Source: JBOGCH01 sp051656645
GTDB taxonomy: Bacteria > Bacteroidota > Bacteroidia > Bacteroidales > Marinifilaceae
Direction: 5' to 3'
Length of the DNA: 64,000 nt
Assembly: GCA_051656645.1 (NCBI GenBank)
Contig: JBOGCH010000029.1
Coordinates: forward strand, 62,001 to 126,000
The translations under genes were made by a program, and so were the position numbers. Under the pieces are notes generated by a model that made no database searches, had not been told where the DNA came from, and saw only the letters and a program-made list of their open reading frames with translations. Of this stretch, positions 46,373 to 55,132 are shown in pieces; positions within the stretch are counted from its first letter, which is position 1, and each line of letters starts with the position of its first letter.

Positions 46373-47515
46373 ATGAAACGAGACTATGTAAAGTACGCAA
46401 TTTTACAACTTATATTGGCTTTGAGTATAGGTTGTTCATCCGTTAGTAATGACTATAAATTAATCAATCCTAAAAATTTTGAATGTTTGCATAATGGCAA
46501 GCAAATATCATTACACACTCTTAGAAATACGAATGGCCTAACGATGCAAATAACTAATTACGGTGCAAGAGTTGTTAGTTTATGGGTACCGGATAGGAAT
46601 GGAAAATTTGACGACATCGTATTGGGGTATGACAATATTGAGCAATACATTGAAAATCCGGGAGAGCGCTTTCTAGGTGCTGCTATTGGGAGATTCGCAA
46701 ACAGGATTGCCAATGGAAAATTTACTCTTCTTGATAGTACTTATGTATTACCTCAAAATAACAACGGACAAACACTACATGGCGGAGAATTTGGCTTGGA
46801 CAGAGTTGTTTGGTATACAAAATATTTTTCAGAGAATAGAATTCAATTTACATACTTTTCAGTCGATGGCGAAGAAGGCTTTCCAGGTAATTTAAGTATA
46901 GATATGACCTATGAGTTAACTGACGATAACGCTTTTATTGTTACTTATAGCGCAACGACAGATAAAGCAACGCCTGTGAATTTAACTCATCACTCATTCT
47001 TTAATTTAAAAGGCGAAGGAGGAGGAACTATAAATAATCATATACTTAAAATTAATGCCGATTATTATCTTCCTATAAACACGTTTCTTATTCCACTAGG
47101 ATATACTGAAGAGGTAGCTAACAGCCCTTTTGATTTCCGAACGCCCAAATGCATTGAAGCAGATATTAATGCTAAGCATGTGCAGCTTATTAATGCGAAA
47201 GGCTATGATCATAATTTTGTGCTACGAAGAGAGTCATACTCAGAGTTGGAGATGGCTGCTACCATCTATGAGCCTCTAAGTGGCAGAGAAATGCAAGTAT
47301 GGACATCCGAGCCGGGACTGCAATTTTATGGAGGCAATTTCTTTGACGGAAAAGCTAAGGGAAAGAATTCGCACACACACAACTACAGAGAGGCCTTCGC
47401 ACTAGAAACGCAACGATTTCCGGATGCTCCCAATCAGATAGCATTCCCCTCAACAATCCTGAATCCAGGCGATACATATACCCATATATGTAAATACAAA
47501 TTCCTTACTAAATAA
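46373..47515 (+). CDS. galM: Aldose 1-epimerase (mutarotase), lipoprotein form
   Basis: The 380-residue protein has a lipoprotein signal (SIGCSS, Cys21) and the GalM fold: TNYGARVVSLWVPDRNGKFDDIVLGY, AAIGRFANRIANGKF, TLHGGEFGLDRVVW with the catalytic His, VNLTHHSFFNLKG, and a C-terminal YREAFALETQRFPDAPNQ with the catalytic Glu. It interconverts alpha and beta anomers of sugars such as galactose. The signal places it in the periplasm or outer membrane, suiting a glycan-degrading locus. Confidence 0.95.
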   Translation: MKRDYVKYAILQLILALSIGCSSVSNDYKLINPKNFECLHNGKQISLHTLRNTNGLTMQITNYGARVVSLWVPDRNGKFDDIVLGYDNIEQYIENPGERFLGAAIGRFANRIANGKFTLLDSTYVLPQNNNGQTLHGGEFGLDRVVWYTKYFSENRIQFTYFSVDGEEGFPGNLSIDMTYELTDDNAFIVTYSATTDKATPVNLTHHSFFNLKGEGGGTINNHILKINADYYLPINTFLIPLGYTEEVANSPFDFRTPKCIEADINAKHVQLINAKGYDHNFVLRRESYSELEMAATIYEPLSGREMQVWTSEPGLQFYGGNFFDGKAKGKNSHTHNYREAFALETQRFPDAPNQIAFPSTILNPGDTYTHICKYKFLTK

Positions 47516-47534
47516 TAAATTAACATATAATACA

Positions 47535-49553
47535 ATGAAATTTTATTTTACTATTCTTTTATTGCTTGGACTCCATATTAATATCCAAGCACAATTTAAA
47601 ATTGTAGATAACGCTCCTAGATGGGAGTTAAATCAAAAAGATTTACTTAAAACACCGGAGGAAGGTGTCTGGTCTATTGCAACATCATGGAAGAACGATT
47701 GGCCAGCAGATTGGGTGCATGTTAAACCGTCCACTATTGAGAAATCGGATAATTGGACCATCATATCTGGAAAGGCAATTATCAACGGAGGTGAGATGCT
47801 TGTGAGAGATTCGTATAGAGCATTGCCCAACGGTTTGACACAATGTATTCGTCGATATGAATGGCATGGAAAAGACACATTAAATGAGGTAACATTATCG
47901 GTGCGGTTACATATGGATGGTAATAAATTGATGCCATTTGTTCCGGGCGTACTGTATTATGGAAATCCCAATGGAGCCAGTGTAAATCCTAATATTATTC
48001 CTGTTTACAAAGGAGAGGAAGGCGATATTGCAATTTTTGAGGATCATAGGTATCCACAACCTTATGTAATGCTAGAAGATGGCAGCAAAAAAGTTGCAGC
48101 TGCCGTACATACAACTCCCTCATCTGTAAGAGGTGCAGTCTTATCCGATCAATGGTGGTCTATGGGAGTTGAGGCATCAAAACATTATTCTGAATTTGTA
48201 CTATTATCCGGACCAATTGCTTATAATAAACAACATAGCGTTGCCAAGGCTAGACAATTTCAACCTATGCGCTATACGGATACATACATAAAAATGGAAC
48301 CAGGAAGAATTATTGAGAAAGAGTTCTTTGTTGATGTTTATTCAATAGAGAAACAGGGAACAGGGTTTCAACGTCCTCTATACACTTCCATTGCAATGCA
48401 TAAACCTTTCAATACTGATAGATTTCCTGAGATTAAAGATATTGTGAGGTCAAAATATAACTTTGCCTCTTCCCGTTGGATAGATGGCGAGACACCAGGG
48501 TTTGGAATGTACGATTTAACGAAAGTTCGCGATATTGTTGTTGGATGGGCAGGACAGTCTGATGCTCCGGGTTTCGCACTACAAGTACTTGCGAAATACT
48601 GCTCTGACCCAACAATAACGGACAAGGTCCAACGGTCAATGGACTTTTTAAGTAAGGCTCCTATTGGAAAAAATGGGATATTTCCTGCAGGTTATAATAT
48701 TGACGAGAAGAAGTATCACGGAGGAGATCCTGTATCATGCGGACAGGCCATGTACAACTTTGCTCTCGCAATTAAGCAAGCGCGTAAGGATAAGCGCTAT
48801 AATACAAAGGCTTGGGAAGAGTTTCTACAAAATACATGCGATGCTGTAAGCGATAATATTTTAAGTAATACATGGAATCCACGCTCTACAGCGGATGCAT
48901 TTTATATTGCACCTCTTGCACTTTCGTCTAAATTGTTTAGAAAGACTCGTTATCTTAAAGCTGCACAAAAGGCAGGCGCACTGTTTGCAGAGAGACATTT
49001 ACATAATGCGTCCTATTGGGGAGGTACTCTTGATGCTACTTGTGAAGACAAAGAAGGCGCTTGGGCTGCTTTTCAAGGCTTCCTTGCTCTGTATGAACAA
49101 ACACATACTAAAACCTATTTAGAATGGGCAAAACACGCTATGGACGTCTGTTTAAGCTATACAGTTATTTGGGACATACCGTTACCAGCCGGACGAATGG
49201 CCGATTATAATTTTAAAACAACTGGATGGACTGTTGTTTCGCCGCAAAATCAACACATTGATGTATATGGGGTTGTATTTACTCCGGAAATATACAGAAT
49301 GGGACAAATACTTAAAAATGACAACTTAAAGAAATTAGCAGAAGTTATGTACCGAAGCTGTTTTCAACTCACGGACGCCTATGGAGCACAAGGGGAGCAA
49401 TTACAACAAACTAATTTTGCACAACAAGGAGACATGAGCAATGTACATCGTCTTCGAGGAGGCTACTCCGAACGTTGGACTGTTTTTTGGATTACAGCAC
49501 ACTTCTTAAACGCTGCGGCAAAATTCGAGCTACTGGGTTTAAATATAAATTAA
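47535..49553 (+). CDS. Secreted glycosidase-like protein with helical barrel, family not recognised
   Basis: The 672-residue product has a signal peptide ending IQAQ. The N-terminal ~300 residues are beta-rich (DNAPRWELNQKDLL, WSIATSWKNDWPADWVHVKP). The C-terminal ~370 residues are helical with paired helices and Trp/Tyr/Asp-rich loops (VGWAGQSDAPGFALQVLAKY, GGDPVSCGQAMYNFALAIKQA, EDKEGAWAAFQGFLALYEQTH, GGYSERWTVFWITAHFL), as in six-hairpin glycosidases. No numbered GH family can be named from memory. It lies 19 bp after galM, at the end of the locus, before a strong terminator. Confidence 0.6.
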   Translation: MKFYFTILLLLGLHINIQAQFKIVDNAPRWELNQKDLLKTPEEGVWSIATSWKNDWPADWVHVKPSTIEKSDNWTIISGKAIINGGEMLVRDSYRALPNGLTQCIRRYEWHGKDTLNEVTLSVRLHMDGNKLMPFVPGVLYYGNPNGASVNPNIIPVYKGEEGDIAIFEDHRYPQPYVMLEDGSKKVAAAVHTTPSSVRGAVLSDQWWSMGVEASKHYSEFVLLSGPIAYNKQHSVAKARQFQPMRYTDTYIKMEPGRIIEKEFFVDVYSIEKQGTGFQRPLYTSIAMHKPFNTDRFPEIKDIVRSKYNFASSRWIDGETPGFGMYDLTKVRDIVVGWAGQSDAPGFALQVLAKYCSDPTITDKVQRSMDFLSKAPIGKNGIFPAGYNIDEKKYHGGDPVSCGQAMYNFALAIKQARKDKRYNTKAWEEFLQNTCDAVSDNILSNTWNPRSTADAFYIAPLALSSKLFRKTRYLKAAQKAGALFAERHLHNASYWGGTLDATCEDKEGAWAAFQGFLALYEQTHTKTYLEWAKHAMDVCLSYTVIWDIPLPAGRMADYNFKTTGWTVVSPQNQHIDVYGVVFTPEIYRMGQILKNDNLKKLAEVMYRSCFQLTDAYGAQGEQLQQTNFAQQGDMSNVHRLRGGYSERWTVFWITAHFLNAAAKFELLGLNIN

Positions 49554-49563
49554 CTGGAATATT

Positions 49564-49600
49564 AAGATCAATCTCGCAGTGGAGATTGATCTTTTTTTAT
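49564..49600 (+). terminator. Intrinsic terminator after the glycosidase-like gene
   Basis: AAGATCAATCTC and GAGATTGATCTT form a perfect 12-bp stem with a 6-nt loop, followed by a T-run. It starts 10 bp after the stop. Confidence 0.9.
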
Positions 49601-49848
49601 CGCCTAAAGGCATTTATAGACTTGAGTTAAAAGCTCTCTGTAGATCCTTCTTAGGAGTAGTTAGGAGTCTTTCTCTTAAGCAGGAATCTTTGCAATTCTG
49701 AATAAGAAGAATGGGGGTATCAGCCACGTATAGGATTCATGCTCAAAATGCTTATATTTTGGCATAAAAGGATCAACCATAGCATTCGTAGGGCTCTCTC
49801 CCCATATCTAAGGGATACCTAGGATAGAGATCTTGGATGAGATATAAC

Positions 49849-49877
49849 AAAAAAATCCCAAGGTAATTTACCTCGGG
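49849..49877 (-). terminator. Intrinsic terminator of the tRNA-rpsT unit
   Basis: On the minus strand CCCGAGGTAA pairs with TTACCTTGGG (one G-U pair) and is followed after one base by seven T. It lies 70 bp past the rpsT stop. Confidence 0.75.
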
Positions 49878-49894
49878 TTGACAGAAACGATAAA

Positions 49895-49920
49895 AATGGA
49901 GATAGATATCTATCTCCATT
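49895..49920. repeat. 26-bp perfect palindrome after rpsT
   Basis: The sequence 49895-49920 (begins AATGGAGATA) is identical to its reverse complement. It lies 27 bp beyond the rpsT stop, before the terminator, and could be an mRNA 3' end stabiliser or a protein site. Confidence 0.6.
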
Positions 49921-49947
49921 ATATATCTTCAAATTAACAGAATCTGA

Positions 49948-50199
49948 TTATAAACTATTAATGTGTAGAGCTAACTTAGACTTGATATTAGAAGCTTTGT
50001 TAGTGTGAATAACATTTTTCTTAGCTAATTTATCAAGCATAGAAGCTACTCTTGGAAACAACTCAATAGCTGCACCTTTTTCTGTCATAGAGCGCAATTT
50101 CTTAACCGCGTTTCTCGCTGTCTTAGCATAGTAGCGATTGTTCGCTCTTTTTGTTTCAGTTTGTCTAATTCTTTTTTCAGACGATTTGTGATTTGCCAT
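49948..50199 (-). CDS. rpsT: 30S ribosomal protein bS20
   Basis: The 83-residue basic protein begins MANHKSSEKRIRQTETKRANN and has the three-helix bS20 pattern with ARNAVKKLR and NKASNIKSKLALHIN. It binds 16S rRNA in the small subunit. It starts 38 bp after the last of three tRNA-Glu genes and probably shares their promoter. Confidence 0.97.
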   Translation of the reverse strand: MANHKSSEKRIRQTETKRANNRYYAKTARNAVKKLRSMTEKGAAIELFPRVASMLDKLAKKNVIHTNKASNIKSKLALHINSL

Positions 50200-50237
50200 C
50201 TCTACAGATATAAAAATTCAACTTCTTAACTTTAAAG

Positions 50238-50309
50238 TAGTCCGTACGGGAATCGAACCCGTGTTACAAGAATGAAAATCTTGCGTCCTAACCCCTAGAC
50301 GAACGGACC
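50238..50309 (-). tRNA. tRNA-Glu (TTC), copy proximal to rpsT
   Basis: On the minus strand the gene starts GGTCCGTTCG and has a full cloverleaf: a 7-bp acceptor stem, D arm with GGGGTTAGGAC, anticodon stem CAAGA/TCTTG with loop TTTTCAT (anticodon TTC), and TPsiC arm with GGTTCGATTCC. The discriminator base is A; CCA is not encoded. Confidence 0.97.
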
Positions 50310-50344
50310 ATAGACCTTGTGATGTTTTATAAAAACTACTTTCG

Positions 50345-50416
50345 TAGTCCGTACGGGAATCGAACCCGTGTTACAAGAATGAAAATCTTGCGTCCTAACC
50401 CCTAGACGAACGGACC
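50345..50416 (-). tRNA. tRNA-Glu (TTC), middle copy
   Basis: Identical over all 72 nt to the copies at 50238 and 50449, with the same anticodon TTC. The spacer to the rpsT-side copy is 35 bp. Confidence 0.97.
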
Positions 50417-50448
50417 ATCGGTCTATATTTTTTCAACATTTTGTTTTG

Positions 50449-50520
50449 TAGTCCGTACGGGAATCGAACCCGTGTTACAAGAATGAAAATCTTGCGTCCT
50501 AACCCCTAGACGAACGGACC
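50449..50520 (-). tRNA. tRNA-Glu (TTC), promoter-proximal copy
   Basis: Identical in sequence to the two downstream copies; the first to be transcribed from the promoter at 50540-50570. The spacer to the middle copy is 32 bp. Confidence 0.97.
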
Positions 50521-50539
50521 ATCTTTCGGTTTGCGAGTG

Positions 50540-50570
50540 CAAATATAGGGGCTTTTTATTTACCTCCAAA
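50540..50570 (-). promoter_or_regulatory. Promoter of the tRNA-Glu x3 / rpsT unit
   Basis: On the minus strand TTTG (50567-50570), a 19-bp spacer and TATATTTG (50540-50547) match the Bacteroidetes consensus exactly. The start point would be about 13 nt before the first tRNA. Confidence 0.75.
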
Positions 50571-50660
50571 CTTTTTCTATGTTTTTTTTGCTATTATTTT
50601 TCAATGCACTGATAATCAGTGTGTATTTTTTTCAACTTTTTTCTACTGTTTATTTTATCC

Positions 50661-53600
50661 CTATGACATTATATCGTTAAGCACACTCAAGAAACTTTTC
50701 TTCTTTATAGGTTTTGAGACAAAAGCAGTAAAGCCACTCTTCCTCATTACCTCATCATTTTCCATAAATGCATGCGCTGTAACGGCAATTATAGGTGTTT
50801 GCATATCACTCCGTCTAATTATCTGCGTAGCTTCAATTCCATCCATCTTGGGCATCTTGATATCCATAAGTACTAAATCGGGCTTATGCTTGTAAAACAA
50901 GTCCACAGCCTCTACTCCATCAACAGCATGTATTAGTCTATAATTTTCTTTCAGTATTGTCTCAAAAAGAATAAAGTTACTCATCGTGTCTTCCGCAATC
51001 AATATCAGTTTCTGAGAGGCACCACCTTCTATGTTTACTAATTCTGTTTCTGACACATCCTCAACAATGGGTACAATGTTTACTTTTTGGTAAGGAATTG
51101 TAAAGCTAAAAGTAGACCCTTGTCCCTCTACTGACTCAACGTAAATTCCTCCGCCTAATCTTTCAACGATAGTTTTGCAAATAGCCAATCCCAAACCGGT
51201 GCCTTGTACAAATTCATTCAACTTAACGAAACGTTCAAAAACGGACGTAACCTTCTGCTTTGGAATTCCACAACCGGTATCTTCCACATAAAACAATAAC
51301 ATATTCTCATCAGCCATTAACTTATAACCTATTTTTATATGTCCGCGCTGCGTGAATTTTATTGCGTTATTGATTAGGTTAGTTATCACCTGCATAAAAC
51401 GGATTTTCTCTGTTAATACGGTACATTGCTTCATACCTTTTTCCATAATTAACTCCACATCCGAATTTTGCATACGTCTATAACTTTGAGCATATATACC
51501 ATCAAAAAGTTGATTTATATCAACCTCCGAATAGACAAAATCCAACGTCTCTGACTCAATCTTTGACAAATCCAAGATATCCGATATTAACTGTAACAGC
51601 ACATCGTTATTAACCGCAATATGCTGTGCACACATTTGTCGTTCCTCCTCAGTCTCGGCATCTACAAGCACCTCTGAGAAGCCAACTATTGCGTTTAACG
51701 GAGTTCTAATCTCATGACTCATATTTGCTAAGAATGCCGATTTTAACCTATTCGCTTCTTCTGCATGTTCCTTGGCAACTATCAACTCTTCTTCGGCTTT
51801 CTTCCCTTGCGTAATATCCTGAATAAAGCCAATACCTCGTACATTTTTGCCTTTCTTATTTTTTTCATTCACAACGCCCTGAATTTGATACCATCGATAC
51901 TCAGATGTAAAATAATTGGAGCGTATTGTGACCTTAAAGTCAGACATCGCATTCCTCTTTATAGCAAGCAAACTATTATCATACGCTTCAAGATCCTGTA
52001 TCATAATTGTTTTGCGGAATTCATCCTGTGATATTTCCGCATACCTTGCCATATCGCTTATTGTTGTGTCACTCGCCGATGTATAGAAATTTATTTCGTC
52101 CGTTTCTAAATTCCAACTACATGGAATAATATTTCCCAACTCTAGCGCCATGGAAAGCCTAATAGCACTCTCTTGTAGCTGATGTTCAAAACTACGTTGC
52201 TGAGAGACATCAATAATACGCATTATCCCGCCTGTAATTCCGCCATGTTTATCCATTACAGGAATGGCAGCTATCATTAAGTTTCTATTCTCAATAACCG
52301 TCTCAACCGTCACATTGCGTTTTAACTTAAACATCTCCTTAATAGGACATCGTGTACAAGGTATTTTCCTTTTATGCATATGTTTATAGCACACAGTCCC
52401 TTCCTTGTAAATCTTACCCGTAAATAGAGTATTGAACTTGTGCATAGAACTTAACAGCACGTTATATTCCGTATCCATATAGACAACGCCGACATCAATA
52501 TTATCCAATATTGTTTTACAAGTATTAAGAGCATGCTCCATCGTATCCTTCGCCACCATCAATTGTTGTTCGGCTTCGCGCTTGTCCGTAATATTCCACA
52601 TAAAAATAATTATCCACCTGTGGCTGTCTTTTCCGGAAATCATGCTTTTTCGAGTACTGTATACTTTACCATCAATAACATCCTCTCGTTTTATCAAAGA
52701 GGTCTTGCCAGATATCAGAGCCAAATCCTCCTCTCTAAAAGCATCGGCCTTACCCGGATTAAAATCATAATCAGTACTACCTATAACTTGCTCAACGGGC
52801 ATATTCCATAACTCCACCGATTTTCTATTCCAATATACATATCTAAAATCATCATCCGCATCCTTTATAGAAACTCCCGTAGGCATTTTATCCAATATCT
52901 CTGCAAGTGTTCTATTGGTGACTAAAGAGAATCTATCCCCTTCCTCGATACTTCTATTTATCTCTACATGATTAATAAAAAGTAACGCATAGCACTTAAT
53001 ATTTAAATCATCATCGGCCTCAACCGCTTCTGCCATACACCAAAAGGTCCTAGCAACTGCATTTCCATTATCATCTTCCCGCTCAATTGTTATTTCCTTA
53101 GATACAAACGTCTTATCTCCTACACTTAACAATTCATCATATGTCAGTAACTTAGCCAGCTCATCATCAGCATTGGCATATATGAAAATATTATTTTCAA
53201 TATCTACCATCTCACAAAATGCTTTATTACAATCAATAGTCTTCAACTCTTCGTTTAATAACACTACAGCAACCGGCAAATTCATATACAACTCCATCAC
53301 TTTGTTCTTAAACTGTGAAATTGTATGTTGTGCATCAATTAATTCAGTAATATCAGTGTAAAACACATATACCTCATCCTCATTCTCTGCCGGATAAATG
53401 TATATCTGATAATGACGCTTTGTTAATGCCCAGTACCAAGTAGAAATCACAGTCTGCTTATTCTTTACCACACTTTCCATTACCAATCTATCCTTAGCTG
53501 TGGGCCTAACTAACTCTTTTAGTCTACTTTCTTCAATATCCTCACCTGTATATTTTCTGATATGATCTTTTAAGGCCGTATTGGAATAAATAGTATCGTA

Positions 53601-54956
53601 AGTTATATATCTGCCCTGTTCATCATACAATAGTTTGATATGAGTATGCAATATCGGCATCGTATCATTCAATCTGGCCAACTTTTTTATCAACTCAAAT
53701 TCGCGCTGCTGCATTCTTCGTCCCTTTAAATAACTCAACATAAAAAAGAATACAACTATCAGCAAAAACACAAACGAAACAAGCAAAACCTCTATCCACA
53801 CCCTATTTGCCTCAAAGAATGTAACTGATTTATTTATAAAAACAACGTCATTACTTCCTGCTTTTATCTCACTTCCTAAACCATATCTTCCCAAAACATT
53901 ATAGTCTACAAATGCCTTTATAGTACTTGTAATATCAATAGAGTTCAGTGAATCATATCTTGCATCCATTGCATCCATTGCATCCATTGCATCCTTAACA
54001 GCCTGTCCAACAGCCAGTCCTATCTCATCTGCCGCCACGAAAGCACCTCCAAGAAATAAGTCATGATACGTCATCAAATCTGTGGTAACAAAAGCAGGCA
54101 CCGAAAGTAAGGAGGCTATATATTTATACAAAATATAATTGTCCGCTTGGTAGTAATTTTCGCCTGGAATTAATTGCCATGAATGGAATAACACAGCACT
54201 GTGCCTATCTAATTTTTGAATCGTATCCAGTAGCTGCTCAGTGCTCATATTGCGTTTATCAAGAAATGTCAACTCTAAATCAGACATATTTTGAAAACTC
54301 TGTTCCAGCTTATTACGAAATATAACCCCTTTATAGCTAAAATCTGTTATAGCTACAATCTGTTTTAAATCAGGAACAACATTCGTCATCAGCTCTATTG
54401 TACGCTCAGTACTCATGTCAGCATGTACTAACGTTGCATTGAACCCTTTACAAGTTTCCTCTACTGTAGCACTCTCCCCAATTTGACTACTGCCACTTTC
54501 CTTGTAATTCTTAAAACTATAAATAGTATCTTGAAACATTGACAGCACCACCGGGACATCCTTCCAACTCTCAGGTACAGTTTCTCTATATAACTCCCAG
54601 CCCTGTTCGCCAATAAAAACTATTGTCTTAGGTTTTTTGTTGTATCTATTAAAAATATAGGAAAAGCGTTCTCGACAATCATCATATGAAAAATGTGGCG
54701 AGCATGGAAGTGTTACAACATATACTCCGAGTTTCTTAGGAACAAAAAGAGACCGTTTAATAGTTTCTTGGATCTTAAAAGCCCAAGGATTTCTAAAATG
54801 ATAGTAGCTTACCAATAGAATATACTCTTCCTCCGCAAACGGATAACTTTCGCTCGTGTTATTCAATCTTTTACCATCCGATTGACCATAGACATAACTT
54901 ACACTACTATTCACACATGTACAAAATAGAAGTGCTATAATCAGAAAGATCTTCAT
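50661..54956 (-). CDS. Multi-PAS hybrid sensor histidine kinase with receiver
   Basis: The 1431-residue protein has a signal peptide, a periplasmic domain (about 35-380) that looks like an ABC substrate-binding protein (TIVFIGEQGWEL, IVAITDFSYKGVIF), one membrane helix (about 387-408), then four to five PAS-type domains, HisKA with His1081 in MSHEIRTPLNAIVGF, HATPase with TGCGIPK and GTGLGLAICKTI, and a receiver with Asp1365 in MDIKMPKMDG. One PAS carries a Cys cluster CYKHMHKRKIPCTRCP. There is no DNA-binding domain, so a separate effector is expected. A (DAM)3 stretch near residue 325 comes from a 9-bp tandem repeat. It is divergent from clpP. Confidence 0.93.
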   Translation of the reverse strand: MKIFLIIALLFCTCVNSSVSYVYGQSDGKRLNNTSESYPFAEEEYILLVSYYHFRNPWAFKIQETIKRSLFVPKKLGVYVVTLPCSPHFSYDDCRERFSYIFNRYNKKPKTIVFIGEQGWELYRETVPESWKDVPVVLSMFQDTIYSFKNYKESGSSQIGESATVEETCKGFNATLVHADMSTERTIELMTNVVPDLKQIVAITDFSYKGVIFRNKLEQSFQNMSDLELTFLDKRNMSTEQLLDTIQKLDRHSAVLFHSWQLIPGENYYQADNYILYKYIASLLSVPAFVTTDLMTYHDLFLGGAFVAADEIGLAVGQAVKDAMDAMDAMDARYDSLNSIDITSTIKAFVDYNVLGRYGLGSEIKAGSNDVVFINKSVTFFEANRVWIEVLLVSFVFLLIVVFFFMLSYLKGRRMQQREFELIKKLARLNDTMPILHTHIKLLYDEQGRYITYDTIYSNTALKDHIRKYTGEDIEESRLKELVRPTAKDRLVMESVVKNKQTVISTWYWALTKRHYQIYIYPAENEDEVYVFYTDITELIDAQHTISQFKNKVMELYMNLPVAVVLLNEELKTIDCNKAFCEMVDIENNIFIYANADDELAKLLTYDELLSVGDKTFVSKEITIEREDDNGNAVARTFWCMAEAVEADDDLNIKCYALLFINHVEINRSIEEGDRFSLVTNRTLAEILDKMPTGVSIKDADDDFRYVYWNRKSVELWNMPVEQVIGSTDYDFNPGKADAFREEDLALISGKTSLIKREDVIDGKVYSTRKSMISGKDSHRWIIIFMWNITDKREAEQQLMVAKDTMEHALNTCKTILDNIDVGVVYMDTEYNVLLSSMHKFNTLFTGKIYKEGTVCYKHMHKRKIPCTRCPIKEMFKLKRNVTVETVIENRNLMIAAIPVMDKHGGITGGIMRIIDVSQQRSFEHQLQESAIRLSMALELGNIIPCSWNLETDEINFYTSASDTTISDMARYAEISQDEFRKTIMIQDLEAYDNSLLAIKRNAMSDFKVTIRSNYFTSEYRWYQIQGVVNEKNKKGKNVRGIGFIQDITQGKKAEEELIVAKEHAEEANRLKSAFLANMSHEIRTPLNAIVGFSEVLVDAETEEERQMCAQHIAVNNDVLLQLISDILDLSKIESETLDFVYSEVDINQLFDGIYAQSYRRMQNSDVELIMEKGMKQCTVLTEKIRFMQVITNLINNAIKFTQRGHIKIGYKLMADENMLLFYVEDTGCGIPKQKVTSVFERFVKLNEFVQGTGLGLAICKTIVERLGGGIYVESVEGQGSTFSFTIPYQKVNIVPIVEDVSETELVNIEGGASQKLILIAEDTMSNFILFETILKENYRLIHAVDGVEAVDLFYKHKPDLVLMDIKMPKMDGIEATQIIRRSDMQTPIIAVTAHAFMENDEVMRKSGFTAFVSKPIKKKSFLSVLNDIMS
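53962..53996. repeat. 9-bp tandem repeat inside the kinase gene
   Basis: GCATCCATT occurs three times in direct succession plus a partial fourth copy. It encodes Asp-Ala-Met repeats on the minus strand. Because the unit is a multiple of 3, copy-number change would alter protein length without a frameshift. Confidence 0.85.
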
Positions 54957-54997
54957 ATCTTATTATTTTAAGACCAATGCACAGAACATTACTCTAA

Positions 54998-55005
54998 CAA
55001 ATGTA
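54998..55005 (-). promoter_or_regulatory. -7 box for the hybrid kinase
   Basis: TACATTTG on the minus strand fits TAnnTTTG and lies 42 bp before the ATG. A GTTAC...GTAAC inverted repeat (55025-55048) lies just upstream, between this promoter and that of clpP. Confidence 0.45.
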
Positions 55006-55086
55006 CTATAATAATTTTTATTAAGTTACATTTTTTTACGCAAGTAACAAAATATTACTCATTTACGATTAATAACATGATTGAAA

Positions 55087-55094
55087 TAACTTTG
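55087..55094 (+). promoter_or_regulatory. -7 box for clpPX
   Basis: TAACTTTG fits TAnnTTTG, 39 bp before the clpP ATG at 55133. The -33 region has TTTA at 55062-55065, a weak match. Confidence 0.45.
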
Positions 55095-55132
55095 TTTTTT
55101 ATATATTAGCACACCAAATAAAAATTCACACG

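Larger units (their letters stand above)
49554..49947. other. Convergent intergenic region with three hairpins
   Basis: The 394 bp between the glycosidase-like gene and rpsT contain a plus-strand terminator (49564-49600), an rpsT terminator (49849-49877) and a 26-bp palindrome (49895-49920). The middle ~240 bp hold short direct repeats (TTAGGAGT twice, 10 bp apart) but no gene. Confidence 0.6.

Noticed and set aside
49611..49845. Possible fourth 11-bp-periodic array between the glycosidase-like gene and rpsT
   Set aside because: Short direct repeats (TTAGGAGT at a 10-bp spacing, GGAT at 9 and 13 bp) are present, but no consistent 11-bp register or mirrored arms could be traced.
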